A DNA stretch of 64,000 nucleotides from Prorocentrum cordatum (lineage: Eukaryota > Sar > Dinophyceae > Prorocentrales > Prorocentraceae), in NCBI GenBank assembly GCA_963575745.1, contig CAUYUJ010012747.1, forward strand, positions 1 to 64,000, given 5' to 3'. Position numbers and translations under genes: made by a program. Shown here piece by piece: positions 12,347 to 21,965 of the stretch. The notes beneath the pieces were generated by a model. It saw only the letters and a list, made by a program, of their open reading frames with translations. It ran no database searches and was not told the origin of the DNA. The first letter of the stretch is position 1, and each line of letters opens with the position of its first letter.

Positions 12347-12490
12347 GTCGGGCCTGTTCTTCTACAGAAGGGAAATTCAAAAAAGAGCCAAGAAATGGTC
12401 TGGGAACTTTGTTGTTGAGTATGGTTGGGTTTTTGTTTGGAATCTTTTGCTTTTCGTCGAACATCCGCCTGTAGGAGGACACGCCCAGCC
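12347..12490 (+). mobile_element. MITE family B, diverged copy
   Basis: It starts GTCGGGCCTGTTCTTCTACAG and ends CATCCGCCTGTAGGAGGACA plus CGCCC, with the family-internal TCTGGGAAC. The shared termini are GTCGGGCGTGTCCC and, inverted, the right end GGGACATGCCCGAC. It is more diverged than the copies near 39 and 51 kb. Confidence 0.7.
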
Positions 12491-12504
12491 AAGGGATAGA
12501 GGGT

Positions 12505-12692
12505 CCGGCTTGAATAAGGAACACTCTTTTTTCAAGAGGGGCTCGGTCGTTCCTTCGGTTTGCACGCGTTCTGCCACCTTTTTGGCGGCCAGCCCCCCTG
12601 GTGTGCCCTTCGGACTTGCTGGACGTACTTGGAAAAAAAAGGGCTTCGTTCCTCATTCCTCGTTCCTTAGGTCAGGTCGAATACTGCACGGC
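12505..12692 (+). mobile_element. Probable degenerate copy of the TA/CAGTCGGGGC MITE
   Basis: AAGGAACxCTTTTTT near 12518 and AAAAAAAAGGGCTTCGTTCC followed by GTTCCTTAGGTCA near 12640-12676 keep the order of the TA-flanked family seen intact at 24824 and 63344. The terminal repeats are worn. Low-confidence relic. Confidence 0.4.
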
Positions 12693-12919
12693 GCATAGGC
12701 ACCATTCTCGTATTGGGCGTCGCCGCCGTTCCGGCCGGGTGCGCCGGCCGCGGGCGCCTCGGGCAGGAGGAGCTCCGGGTCGCGGCGCGCCCCCCGCCGA
12801 AGCTCGGAGGCCGCCGCGAACGGCCAGGAGATCACCAAGTCCGGCCCGTCCAAGTCCGAGAAAAAGATGGCACAGGCGACCGTCGTCTCAGAATCGAAGA
12901 GAGCGGCAGAAGCGTACAT

Positions 12920-13052
12920 CTTCGACAGTCCGCGCGGGTGCCTCGAATCTGCGTTGGGGGTCCCCCTGGCGGCGCCGCCCCTGGCGCCGCCCCTGGCGCG
13001 CTCCGAACCACAGGGAGGGGGGGTCCAGCGCAGATCCAAGATATCTGCGCGG
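12920..13052. mobile_element. Inverted-repeat element with GTCCGCGCGG ends
   Basis: GTCCGCGCGGGTGCCTCGAA at 12929 and GATCCAAGATATCTGCGCGG at 13034 are imperfect inverted repeats around GC-rich CTGGCGCCGCC tracts. Related copies occur at 30255-30375, 58868-58985 and 62340-62450, all with AGATCCxxxxGATCxGCGxxGG-type arms. This looks like a small non-autonomous DNA element. Confidence 0.6.
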
Positions 13053-13289
13053 ACTTCCGAGCAATTATGTTTATGCCGCTTGTTGTTGAAAGCGATGTGT
13101 CAGGGTTTTTCTTGTGGGTGGGGTAATTCAGTGGCTGGGAGGGTTGGGGGGCAGGGGGAGAGCAAGCAGCATGGGCAGCGGCGACAGCACAAGCAGCTGG
13201 AGCCCGCAGCGACGCGGCCATTTGCCCCGCTGACTGGAGAGCTGGAGAAACCCTATTCAATGTCGGGCTCTCCCGGCCTCTGTCCGCTC

Positions 13290-13440
13290 GGGCCGCCCAC
13301 GTCGGGTCGAAGCAGATGGTGGCGGTGGATCGTGCCCTCATTTTCTCCACGCCGACCGCGCCGATGCATCGGCGATGCGGCGCGGTCCTCCGACCCCATC
13401 TGCTCGGACCGTACTTGGGAGACCTCCAGAGAGGCAGGAA
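13290..13440. mobile_element. GATGCATCGGCGATG family element, partial
   Basis: The right half (GATGCATCGGCGATGCGGCG, then TCCTCCGACCCCATCTGCTC) matches copies at 29.2, 35.9 and 59.7 kb. The left arm is diverged (CGGGTCGAAGCAGATG). No target duplication was resolved. Confidence 0.55.
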
Positions 13441-13472
13441 GATCGGAAAGAGCGTGTTCTACCGCTGCTGGC

Positions 13473-13648
13473 GGAAAACCGGGGGAGTCACTACCGGTTC
13501 GCTCGAACCCCTTTTCCCCCCCCCAGTCCATCATGAAAAGGGGGGGGGGTCACTGCCGGTTCGAACCCCTTTCCCCTCCTCGAAAACCGGGGGGGGGGCC
13601 CATTACCGGTTCGAACCCCCCCCCGCTCGAAAACCGGAAGGGGTGCGG
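13473..13648. repeat. Tandem CCGGTTCGAACCCC / AAACCGGGGGG units
   Basis: Three to four units of about 50 bp alternate ACCGGTTCGAACCCC with TCGAAAACCGGGGGG. Each half can pair with the next as a hairpin. It adjoins the GACAGTGGG array. Confidence 0.75.
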
Positions 13649-14404
13649 ACAGTGGTGGGGACGGTGGTGGTGGGGACAGTGGTGAGGGGACAGCGGGACA
13701 GTAGTGGGGACAGTGGGACAGTGGTGGGGACAGTGGTGAAGGCGGTGGAGAGGACAGTGGTGGGACAGGAGCACAGTGGGGAAAGTGGTGGGGACAGTGG
13801 CGACAGTGGGACAGTGATGGGGACAGTGGGGACGCTGGGACAGCACAGTGGGACAGCGGCGGGGACAGTGGGACAGTAGTGGGTACAGTGGGGACAGTGG
13901 GACATTTGTGGGGGTCGTGGAGAAAGTGGGGAGAGTGGGACCGTGGTGCGACAATGGTGGGGAGAGTGGGGACATTGACACACTGGTGGGGGCACTGGCG
14001 GGGACAGCGGGGACAATGGTGGGAACAGTGGGGCAGTGGGACAGTGGTGGGGACGGTGGTGGTGGGGACAGTTGTGCGGGGACAGTGGGAATGTGGTGAA
14101 AACAGTGGGACAGTGGAGGGTACAGTGGTGGTGGGGACACTGGTGAGGGCGGTGGCGAGGACGGCGGTGGGACAATGGGACAGAGGTACAGTGGGGGCAG
14201 TGGTGGGGACAGTGGGGACAGTGGTGGGAACAGTGGGACAGCGTAGTGAGACAGCGGAGGAGACAGTGGGACAGTGGGGACAGTGGGGACAGTCGGGCAG
14301 TGGTTGGGGCCGTGGAGAAAGTGGGGCGAGTGGAACCGTGGTGGGAACAGTGGTGGGGACAGTGGGGACAGTGCGACAGTGGTGGGGGCACAGGTGGGGA
14401 CAAT
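13649..14404 (+). repeat. GACAGTGG(T/G)GGG minisatellite
   Basis: About 750 bp of GGGACAGTGG units with GTGG insertions, very G-rich on plus. It abuts the first recognisable helicase codons, so the fossil gene is truncated on its 5' side or the array lies in an intron. Long open frames on minus (up to 431 codons, Cys/His/Pro-rich) are repeat artefacts. Confidence 0.9.
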
Positions 14405-14907
14405 CCGACCCCTTCTCCGAGGGGATAACAAAGGCCCTCGTCAAGGTAAAGAAGACGAACGCCCAGGACGCCGAGCTCATCCTTGCAACGCACGAGGTTG
14501 CCGCAGACCTGGAAGGACCCGACGGCCCCGACCTGCGCTTGGGCATCTTAGACGAGGCAGGGCAACCCACTGAGGCGCCAGCCACCGTCCCCCTGGCGTT
14601 TTTGGTCCAAAGCGGTGGCTGAGTGATCATCTGCAGTGACGAGAACCATCTCGGACCCGCCATAATCTCCGACAGGGCCGCCGCCCTGGGCGCGCCCCTC
14701 TCAGTTCTTCTTACGCGGTTTCGCGACTCGTGGGGGCACGGCGCAAAGCACAACAAGCTTTTTTTGACCAGTGCTAACGCGCGCACCCTGGCATCCTACA
14801 GCGGCCGCCACTCAGCTTCCACGAAGGCACGTTTCCGTCAGAATTCGCGAGCCGCCTCGCCCAGAAGCCCGTCATGCAACGATTACCTCGGCAGGGCCAA
14901 ACCACAG

Positions 14908-15087
14908 TACAGTAGGGGTCTTGATGAAGGAACCCTTTTCGTTGGGGAGGGGCTCCGCGTTCCTTAAGTGTTTCACAACTTGCCTCAGGTTTTCCTTATG
15001 TTTCCGATCGGAAGTCGAAGTTTAACTTATGGAAAAAAGGGGCCTCGCTCCTTATTTAGGGTTCCTTAGGTCAACGCCCCGACTGTA
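14908..15087 (+). mobile_element. TA-flanked Tc1/mariner-like MITE (family A), 180 bp
   Basis: The left end here is diverged (TACAGTAGGGGTC). The right end is GCCCCGACTGTA, with TA at both edges. The interior GAAGGAACCCTTTTCGTTGG and GTTCCTTAGGTCAACG matches copies at 24824, 26037 and 63344. It lies inside the helicase fossil, just after its YRMHP-like block. Confidence 0.85.
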
Positions 15088-15264
15088 AAGCTGTGACCCG
15101 GAGACGCTCTATGCCACGGGGCACACGGCTGTCCGCTCCCCATCGGGGCCGGTGGCTCGCACGACCCAGACCGCGGCGCCCCCCGGGGCGGCCAGATCCA
15201 CGCGCTGCCCGCTCGCGAAGGGTCCGCCGATTTCGCGCCGCCAGCCTTGGAGAGGCGGCGATGG

Positions 15265-15435
15265 TCACCACCCACCAAACCACCCCAACCCAACCCGAAG
15301 GCTCAGATTTTCCCTCGATTTCCAGTGGGGGGGGGGGTCGGGAAACATCGAAAAAACACATGTGGAAGCCTTACCCCCCCCCCAACCCGAAATTCGGGTC
15401 TTCGGGGTGGGTTGGGGTGGTCTGGTAGGTAGTCA
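15265..15435 (+). mobile_element. TGACCACCCACC-family MITE with 5-bp duplication GATGG
   Basis: It runs from TCACCACCCACCAAACCACC to GGTGGTCTGGTAGGTAGTCA, giving about 35-bp terminal inverted repeats. GATGG flanks both ends (15260-15264 and 15436-15440). A second copy is at 30450-30618 with AGATT on both sides. Removing this copy and one GATGG joins two stretches of the helicase fossil in one frame (ASLGEAAMARDVAKAVEGHL). Confidence 0.9.
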
Positions 15436-15714
15436 GATGGCGCGCGACGTCGCCAAGGCTGTCGAGGGCCACCTCCTGGAACACAGCAAACGAGGCCGCG
15501 TCCTCTGCGGGCGCGGGGTCCGGCCGGCGCCCGCCGAGAGAAGCCGGGCCAGGGCTGCCCCAATGTTCTGGCCGTCCTACCACCAGGACAAGGGTCAGGA
15601 GGGAAAGAAACACAGACACAATTCTTTACGCTTCGCGCATCCCCACCAGCCCATCTCACAGCAGCAACTCTCGCGAAGCATGCCGACAGTCGTGTTTTTC
15701 AGGCGTGTGTCCGC

Positions 15715-16340
15715 TTGGCCCCGCATTGTGTGTGTGAGTCGTTCGGGCCCCTCGTCCTGGTGTGCGTCGTTCGGGCCCCTCCTGGTGTGAGAGTCGTTCG
15801 GGCTCCCTCGTGGTGTGAGTCGTTCGGGCCCCTCGTCCTGGTGTGAGTCGTTCGGGTGCTTCCTTGCGTGTCAGTCTTTCGGGCTCCTCGTGGTGTGAGT
15901 CGTTCGGGCCGCTCGTCCTGGTGTGAATCGCTCGGGCCCCTCCTTGTGTGTGAGTCGTTGGGCTCCTCGTGGTGCGAGTCGTTGGGGCCCCTCGTCCTTC
16001 CCTGTATGAGTCCTTCGGGCCCTTCATTGTGTGTGAGTCGTTCGGGCTCCTCGTGGTGTGAGTCGTTCGGGCCCCTCGTCTCGGTGTGCGTCGTTCGGGC
16101 CCCTCCTTGTGTGAGAGTCGTTCGGGCTCCTCGTAGTGTGCGTCGTTCGGTCCCCTCGTCCTGGTGTGAGTCCTTCGGGTGCTTCCTTGCGTGTGAGTCG
16201 TTCGGGGTCCTCGTGGTGTGAGACGTTCGGGCCGCTCGTCCTGGTATGAGTCGTTCGGGCGCCTCCTTGTGGTGTGAGTCGTTCGAGCTCTTCGTGGTGT
16301 GAGTTGCTCGGAGCTCTCGTCCTGGTGTGAGTCGTTCGGG
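15715..16340 (+). repeat. GTGTGAGTCGTTCGGGCxCCTCGT minisatellite
   Basis: Roughly twenty units of 25-35 bp share GTGTGAGTCGTTCGGG followed by CCCCTCGTCCTG or CTCCTCGTG. It lies inside the nested insertion. Minus-strand open frames here are repeat-derived. Confidence 0.9.
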
Positions 16341-16344
16341 TTCC

Positions 16345-16625
16345 TCGTGGGGCCTCTTGGGGGCCTCTTGGAGCCTCTTGGGGCCTGTTGGGGGCCTCTT
16401 GGCGGCCTCTTGGGGGCCTCTTGGCGGCCTCTGGGGGCCTCTTGGGGCCTCTTGGGGGCCTCTGTGGAGCCTCTGGGGGCCTGTTGGGGGCCTCAGGGGA
16501 GCCTCTGGGGGGCCTCCTGGGGGCCTCTTGGAGCCTCTTGGGGCCTCTTGGGGGCCTCTTGGGGGCCTCTGGGGAGCCTCCTGGGGGCTTCTTGGAGCCA
16601 TCTGGGGACCTGTTGCGACCTTCTC
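16345..16625 (+). repeat. CCTCTTGGGGG minisatellite
   Basis: About twenty-five 9-13 bp units (GGGGCCTCTTGG). The unit is the reverse complement of the CCAAGAGGCC array at 9.3-12.1 kb, so the two probably share origin or transfer. Confidence 0.9.
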
Positions 16626-17546
16626 AGAAGCGCAAATGAGCGCTGCCCCATGAAAGAAACAAAATGACGCCAAAACCGTCGTAAAATCAATGATTTTGCT
16701 GTGAAGAAAGAGGATCGCTGGCCCCTCAGAAGGCCAAAATGGGGCCGAAACCGTCGTAAAGTCAATGTTTTTGATTTCAAAGACGAGGAGGGGGGCCAAA
16801 CGGTGCCCCCCCGTCGGGGCCAGAATCCTCGTGAGGGTCGTCGTTTTGGAGCCCTCCCAGGAGTCGAAAAAGACCCCTCCAACGACCCGCGGGGCCCCCT
16901 CTCCAGGCCCAGGGGGAGGGGGTAGGGGGAGGGGTAAACCCCTCCCCGAAGGGGAAGAAGGGGGGTTGGGGGGTGGAAAACAGAGAGAGCTCCCTAAACC
17001 ACTCACGCCCAAAGGGCTGGTGGGATTAATCGTCGACTCCAACGAAAATATGGGAAAATATGGGAAGTGGGGGGGAAGACAAAAACCCAGAAAATATGGG
17101 AACATATGGGGAATCCTTTTATTTGTGTGTATTTATTTGTGTGTCCCAGGGCCCCTTCAAAGGGACATGCTAGAGTGAAGGTCGGATCCAGCGGCAAGGG
17201 CACGCCACCTCAATCTCGGGGATCCATCCCCGCCCTCGTGAAGCACCTGGAGGGGGCCCGGAAATTGCAGGGGAGCACCACGTGGAACCGTCTTTCGGCA
17301 GACGCCGACCTTGCCCAACGGACTACCTGTCAATTCCGGTTCTCAGGGCCGGAGGGACGATGCCCCCAGCTCTTCCAGAGAGGACCCATCAGCGTCGCCA
17401 CAGTCGACAGCAGCCAAGGCGACGGCGCCAACCTAGTTGCCCCATGCACTGTCAGAGCCGATGCACACAAGGATCGGGGCTTCATGGGCGACCCAAACAG
17501 GATAAACGTTGCCTTCCAAGCGCGCAGGAAGGGATCACAAGTCTGA

Positions 17547-18007
17547 ACGGCCTCGAGCATGAGAAGCACCGCCGCAGAATTTCAGATGCACCTGCTGGCA
17601 GAATGGGCTACCAGGGCCAACCTGTCGACCCAGTTCCTTCACAGCCCGGTGACCAGGCAAACGCTGCAAGAGAACCGAGGCTTCTCCCCAAGCTTGCAAA
17701 AGTGCAGCACGGCCCAATCGGGTCCGAGGCCCTTGCCCCATCACACGAGGAACAGGCCTGGATCGACGCCGAGCGCGACAGGCGCGCCCAAGAGAAGAAG
17801 ATCCTCATGATACAGGAACAACACGCCCTAGGCTTTCAAACCATGAGCGACAGCGCGCTACCACCCAGCCACAGCTGGGACGGACTGGCTGCGGAGATGC
17901 AGACCGCGGGTGCCGCCCTCATGCAGGGCCCAGCCCTGGCCCCAGTCCTATATTACGTCCGCAGCCTATACGCCCTCACCTGCACGGTCCGGTTGGGTCC
18001 CCTGTGA
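17547..18007 (+). CDS. Unrecognised open frame downstream of the helicase fossil
   Basis: The frame ending with TGA at 18005-18007 is open through this stretch and of mixed composition: EEQAWIDAERDRRAQEKK (about 17750-17803), then a hydrophobic QGPALAPVLYYVRSLYA near the end. It could be the ragged C-terminal extension of the helicase after a frameshift, or an unrelated exon. No motif was recognised and no convincing start is seen. It ends just before a minisatellite. Confidence 0.3.
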
Positions 18008-18009
18008 AC

Positions 18010-18450
18010 CTCTACGAGCACAGCCCTCGCTCGAGACATCATCGCAAAATCGCCCCACGGGCCCCCAGCGCACCACCAGGGACCATTTCTGGCGATGCGC
18101 CAGGCGCACCGGGCGCGTCCCTACTTGGCGCCCACCCTCGCAAAATCGCCCCACGGGCCCCAACCGCACCTCAGCGACCATTTCTGGCCATGCGCCGGGC
18201 CCCATCCGGCGCCCTCGCTCGAGACATTTCCGCAAAAATCGCCGTACGGGGCCATTTCCGGCGATGCGCTGGGCGCGCCGGGCGCACCGGGCGTGTCCCG
18301 ATCCGGCGCCCTCACGCGAGACTTTTCAGCAAAATCTCCGCACGGGCCTCCAGCGCACCCCGAGGGACCATTTCCGGCGATGCGCCGGGCGCGCCAGGCG
18401 CACCGGGCTTGCCCCCATGGCGCACATTTCCGGCGATGCGCCGGGCGCAC
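18010..18450 (+). repeat. Minisatellite, about 95-bp unit
   Basis: AAAATCGCCCCACGGGCC-type unit starts occur near 18046, 18139, 18233 and 18332. Each is followed by CCATTTCTGGCGATGCGCC and GGCGCACCGGGCG. The unit has internal palindromes (GGCGATGCGCC). Confidence 0.85.
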
Positions 18451-18628
18451 CGGGCGAGGACGAGGACGAAGGGGAGGGCGAGCGCGGGAGGAGAAGGACT
18501 GGAAGAGAGGGAGACGCAGGAGGACGGAGGAGGGAGGCGGGAGGAGAAAGTAGAAGGAGAAAGTAGAAGGAGGAGAAAGTAGACGGAAGAGGAGGAGGAG
18601 GATGAGGAGGAGGAGGAGGAGGAGTAGG
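18451..18628 (+). repeat. GGA/GAGGA purine block
   Basis: Polypurine GAG/GGA repeats with AGGAGAAAGTAGA repeated three times near 18550-18585. Simple-sequence DNA. Confidence 0.85.
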
Positions 18629-18807
18629 CCAGATGACCTTCGGGGACCTCCAGTTCGTGAGCCTCACACTCCTAATCCTCGCCCTCCTGATCCTCACCCG
18701 CCACACGACCGCCGCCCGCTCATTCTCACCGTCGTCGTAGAGCACAGGCGCACGCCCTTTCTTCTAATATACAGAAACTCCCGCTGAGCCGCAGAGCGAC
18801 CAGCCAG

Positions 18808-18998
18808 CACCGTGTGTGCGTCGCCCCCCCAAGGGGCGACGCGCGCGCCGAGACATCGTATGTCTTAAGCTCCGTGGCGGACGCTTTCTGGCCATACCGC
18901 TCGGGAAACGGTGCACTACAATATGGCTGTACTACACGTTCGGGTCGCACGCGCACGCCTCCGAGGAGGGCGCACAGCACTGGTCCTTGTGCGCCCCG
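18808..18998 (+). repeat. Dispersed repeat shared with 50.2 kb
   Basis: GTGTGCGTC, GGGGCGACGCGCGC, CCGCTCGGGAAAC, CACTACAA(T/G)ATGG and GGTCGxACGCxxGCCTCCGAGG occur in the same order at 50205-50405. Both copies end near CTTGTGCGxCC. It is probably a mobile-element relic with no recognised protein. Confidence 0.7.
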
Positions 18999-19144
18999 TT
19001 GTGATCGCCCAGGTCTCATGGCCCCCTCTGCTTCTCTCGAGGCGCTTCCTGCCCTCCCCCCGTCGTCCGCGCTGGCCGCCCTCTCCCTGGCTCCCCTCCC
19101 CCCCTGACCCTCCAGGAGGGCTAAACAATAGCACCTGGATGACG

Positions 19145-19235
19145 TCTGAATTCCTGTCGAGGTTTTAGGCAGTCCAGACAGGTCTACAGGTCTGGAGGGC
19201 CATGTGTGTTGCACTCTGGAAGGTCAGGGCCACCG
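19145..19235 (+). repeat. Dispersed repeat (CCTGTCGAGGTT...CTGGAAGGTCA)
   Basis: AATTCCTGTCGAGGTTxTTAG, CAGGTCT and GTCTGGAGGG recur at 53465-53550, and in inverse order in part at 40695-40800. The class is not known. Confidence 0.65.
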
Positions 19236-19239
19236 CCGC

Positions 19240-20077
19240 TCCCCGAAGGAGTGCCTCCTCGCGTCGTGCCGAGATCGCGACAAGGGGGGGGGAAGGGGAG
19301 GGGCATCTTTGCCGCCCTCGGGGGGCCCTCGCACTGCACCCGGGCCGCACGGCGACGGCTCGGGATGGCGAGTCGGGCTCCGGGGAGGCGGCCGGACCCT
19401 CAGGGAGCCACGCTCGGCCTCAGGGGGCCCTCGCTGTGCACCAGGGCCGCACAGCAGTGGCTCGGGATGGCAGGCTGGGTTGCGGGGAGGGGGCCAGGCC
19501 TCCAGGGAGCCGCGCCGCAACAGGAAGAGCACGACGTCGGGCGCCGGGGGAGGCGAGGGTCGAGGCGGGAGGATTGAGGATCAGGGTGGGCGGATCGAGG
19601 CTCGAGGCATCGGGAGAGTCGCAAGTTGGGCACGGAGAGATCGGGAGGGAGAAGTGCACAGGCACAAGTGGTCCAGAAGCAATTGGAACATCTGGGGATT
19701 CTTGGGATTCGTGTGATGTTTGCGTGTCCTGGGACCCCTTGTAGAGAATGGGGAAGGGAACCCAGATTTCTTGCCCGTTTTGAAGAGGGTTCGCTGTCGA
19801 TGTCGCCGCGGGTGGAGACACTTCGGGGCGAGTGTCGCCTGCCCACTAGCGGCCGATCTCGGTTTGGTCTGGACATGTGCTCTCAACGCGTTCCGTCCTC
19901 ACTGCGGGCGTGCAAAAGGTAGGGGGATCAAGGATCGATGCGATTACCTCTCCCCTTCTCATTTCTCCTCTTCCCTCCCCCTCATCTATCCCATCTCGGG
20001 ATGCCAGGGTTTAAGATTATCCATTTGCACCGATCTGGAGATTTGACCTCTAGGATCTCGCGGAGTGTTGATCATGA
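19240..20077. other. No gene seen
   Basis: Unique GC-rich DNA. The stretch 19785-19885 (GCTGTCGATGTCGCCGCGGG, then GCCTGCCCACTAGCGGCCG) is a diverged relative of the core of the GGGTACxxxxAATGGGTACA family at 35.1 and 41.0 kb. No open frame looks coding. Confidence 0.5.
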
Positions 20078-20090
20078 GTATATATATATG

Positions 20091-20122
<32 letters not shown>

Positions 20123-20146
20123 TGTGTATGTGTATGTGTATGTATT

Positions 20147-20178
<32 letters not shown>

Positions 20179-20212
20179 CATATGTATATGTATATGTATA
20201 TGTATATGTGTG

Positions 20213-20246
<34 letters not shown>

Positions 20247-20430
20247 TGTATGTATGTATGTATGTATGTATGTGTGTATATGTGTGTATGTATGTATGTA
20301 TGTATGTATGTTTGTATGTATGTGTATGTATGTATGTCTGTATATGTATGTATATGTATGTATATGTATGTATATGTATGTATGTGTATGTATATGTATG
20401 TATATGTATGTATATGTATGTATATGTATG

Positions 20431-20462
<32 letters not shown>

Positions 20463-20650
20463 TGTATGTATGTATGGATGGATGTATGTATGTGTGTATG
20501 TATGTATGTATGTGTGTGTATGTATGTATGTATGTATGTATGTATGTATGTATGTATGTATGTGTGAATGTATGTATGTATGTATGTATGTATGTATGTG
20601 TGTATGTGTGTGTATGTATGTATGTATGTATGTATGTATGTATGTATGTG
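20078..20650 (+). repeat. (TATG)n microsatellite, about 570 bp
   Basis: Almost pure TATG/GTAT repeats with TATATG and TGTG variants. It is the longest perfect tetranucleotide array in the window and one of the few AT-balanced stretches. Alternating purine-pyrimidine steps favour Z-DNA or cruciform structure (inference). Confidence 0.97.
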
Positions 20651-21114
20651 CCGCCTCCATTGCCACAGATTCTCTTATCAGAGGGGGTCTCCCCCGAAAC
20701 AGCTGCGATTAAGTCCAGGTGACGGTCCTGAGTTGTAGTTGTTGTTCAGTTCCCGACCAGAGTTCAACGGGGCCTCCTGTTGGATCTCTCGTTGTTTGCC
20801 ACGATTGGTGGCGACGGCACGAGCTTCACAGATATCAGGGCGCCAACATCGCAGAGCGGATCTCGTTTGGAAAACAATGGGATGGGCCTGGATTTCGAAG
20901 TGAATGTCGTGCGGATTTTCTGATACCACAAACAAAAATCCACATGACTCAAAGCGTGAATTACCTACCCCGGTTTCGCTTCCAGGCAAAACCAAGTCAC
21001 ACCACGCGCCTCCTCGTCAAGCGGCCTGACCAGTACAGGCCGTAGTTTGGCGTCGCTTGGTATCTCTTGGAAGCGAGGGTGGTCAAAAGCGAGGTAGGTT
21101 TGTTTTCCCCCTTA
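20651..21114. other. No gene seen
   Basis: Mixed-composition DNA with overlapping open frames of about 105 codons on opposite strands (20719-21045 plus, 20678-20995 minus). No motif supports either one, and no repeat partner was noticed. Confidence 0.4.
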
Positions 21115-21235
21115 ATGACATTCACTCCGTTTTTCGTGCGAGATTGCGGGGTTTTGCATTAACAGAAACCCAGGCAAAAATCCGCTGCAGCACGTCTGCA
21201 GGGTCGGTGCAGTGACTGATAGCCCGATCCTCGCC
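21115..21235 (+). repeat. Dispersed repeat shared with 12.2 kb
   Basis: AAAATCCGCTGCAGCACGTC followed by TGCAGGGTCGGTGCA matches 12228-12275. The upstream TTCACTCCGTTTTTCG also matches. No coding evidence. Confidence 0.6.
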
Positions 21236-21344
21236 GCGCCCGCAGCGTCACCGAGCAGGGCGGCTCCACAAGCAGAGCCGAGGCAGGCCACCCGGCAGTC
21301 CTGCGAGGCCCAGGGGGGGTCAGGGGTGCGCCCGTAGGCCCCGA

Positions 21345-21615
21345 GGCGTGCACGGTTTCCCTTGGGGCCGTAGGCGACCCGAGGAGGAGGAGGATGGAGG
21401 AGGAGGAGGGAGGAGGAGGAGGGAGGGAGGAGGAGGAGGAGAGGAGGGGAGGAGGAGGAGGAGGAGGAGATGGAGATGAGGAGGAGAGGAGGAGGAGGAG
21501 GAGGGAGGAGGAGGACGAGGCGGGAGGAGGAGGAGGCGGAGGAGGAGGAGGAGGGAGGAGGAGGAGGAGGAGGAGGACGGGTCGCCTAAGGCCTTCGGAG
21601 AAGCCCTCCACCAGG
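21345..21615 (-). mobile_element. CTC-bearing inverted-repeat element, reverse orientation
   Basis: GGTTTCCCTTGGGGCCGTAG then GCGACCCG opens the GAG/GGA array at 21384, and GGGTCGCCTAAGGCCTTCGG then AGAAGCC closes it at 21580-21606. This is the reverse complement of the structure at 27.6 and 28.8 kb, so the whole unit including its microsatellite behaves as one dispersed element. Confidence 0.75.
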
Positions 21616-21747
21616 GCGTCCTCACGCAGCAGCTGCCTCGGCCAACACCGCACGCAGGCGTGGGCCCTACTCAGGCGTGCAGCCTCCGGTGCACGGCGCT
21701 TGGGGGAGACGGGAGGTCCCACCCATGCCGAGGATCCTTCGTGGCGC

Positions 21748-21965
21748 TCAGCCTCCTCCTCCTCCTCCTCGTCCTCCTCCTCCTCCTCCTCCGCCTCCTC
21801 CTCCTCCTCCTCCTCCATCTCCATCTCCTCCTCCTCCTCCTCCTCCTCCTCCCTCCTCCTCCTCCTCCTCCTCCTCCTCCTCCCTCCTCCTCCTCCTCCT
21901 CCTCCTCCTCCTCCTCCTCCTCCTCCTCCTCCTCCTCCCCCTCCCCCTCCCCCTCCCCCTGCCCC
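21748..21965 (+). repeat. (CTC)n block
   Basis: CTC/CCT repeats with two CTCCATCTC interruptions and a terminal CTCCCC run. It is not bounded by the GGGTCGCC edge. Confidence 0.95.

Larger units (their letters stand above)
15624..17024 (+). mobile_element. Nested 1.4-kb insertion with 3-bp ATT duplication
   Basis: The host MITE sequence stops at ATT (15621-15623) and restarts with ATT (17025-17027), so this 1401-bp block is an insertion. It holds a GTGAGTCGTTCGGGC array, a CCTCTTGGGGG array and about 400 bp with a twice-repeated AAACCGTCGTAAA(A/G)TCAATG motif (16670 and 16748). No terminal repeats or transposase are visible, so its class is unknown. Confidence 0.7.
15595..17159 (+). mobile_element. 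TCAGGAGGGG...GGCCCCTTCA element, enlarged copy, 5-bp duplication AAGGG
   Basis: The left terminus TCAGGAGGGAAAGAAACACA begins at 15595 and the right terminus CAGGGCCCCTTCA ends at 17159. AAGGG flanks both (15590-15594 and 17160-17164). Intact relatives at 25224, 34456, 49711 and 60170 are only 143-166 bp. Here the element is interrupted after 15623 and resumes at 17025, so it contains a 1.4-kb nested insertion. It sits in the helicase fossil between coding stretches. Confidence 0.9.
14405..17546 (+). pseudogene. Superfamily 1 UPF1/NAM7-like helicase fossil, cut by three mobile elements
   Basis: SF1B helicases unwind RNA or DNA with ATP. Visible blocks in order: a Walker B/motif II region with ILDEAGQPTEAPATVPLAF (DEAG at 14551-14562); a worn motif III, SDENHLGPAI (family GDxxQLPP, about 14635); a worn YRMHP-like block, RAHPGILQRPPLSF (from 14778, in another frame); and C-terminal motif V TVDSSQGDGANLV (about 17398-17436) with motif VI DPNRINVAFQARRKG (about 17490-17534). 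The N-terminal Walker A is not seen. Lesions: an in-frame TGA at 14620-14622, a TAA at 14775, a frame change near the T run at 14759-14765, and insertions at 14908, 15265 and 15595. I call it a dead copy. Splicing could hide some lesions but not the TGA. The motif identification is strong; the exact family is inferred. Confidence 0.8.

Noticed and set aside
13491-14786. 431-codon minus-strand Pro/Cys/His/Ser frame
   Set aside because: It is generated by the GACAGTGGG array and runs antisense to the helicase motif II.
19986-20722. Open frames in the TATG array (Tyr/Val/Cys/Met)
   Set aside because: Pure tetranucleotide repeat; open in all three frames.
20678-21045. Overlapping open frames of about 105 codons on both strands
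   Set aside because: No recognisable motif, no repeat partner, and mutual overlap; insufficient support for a gene.
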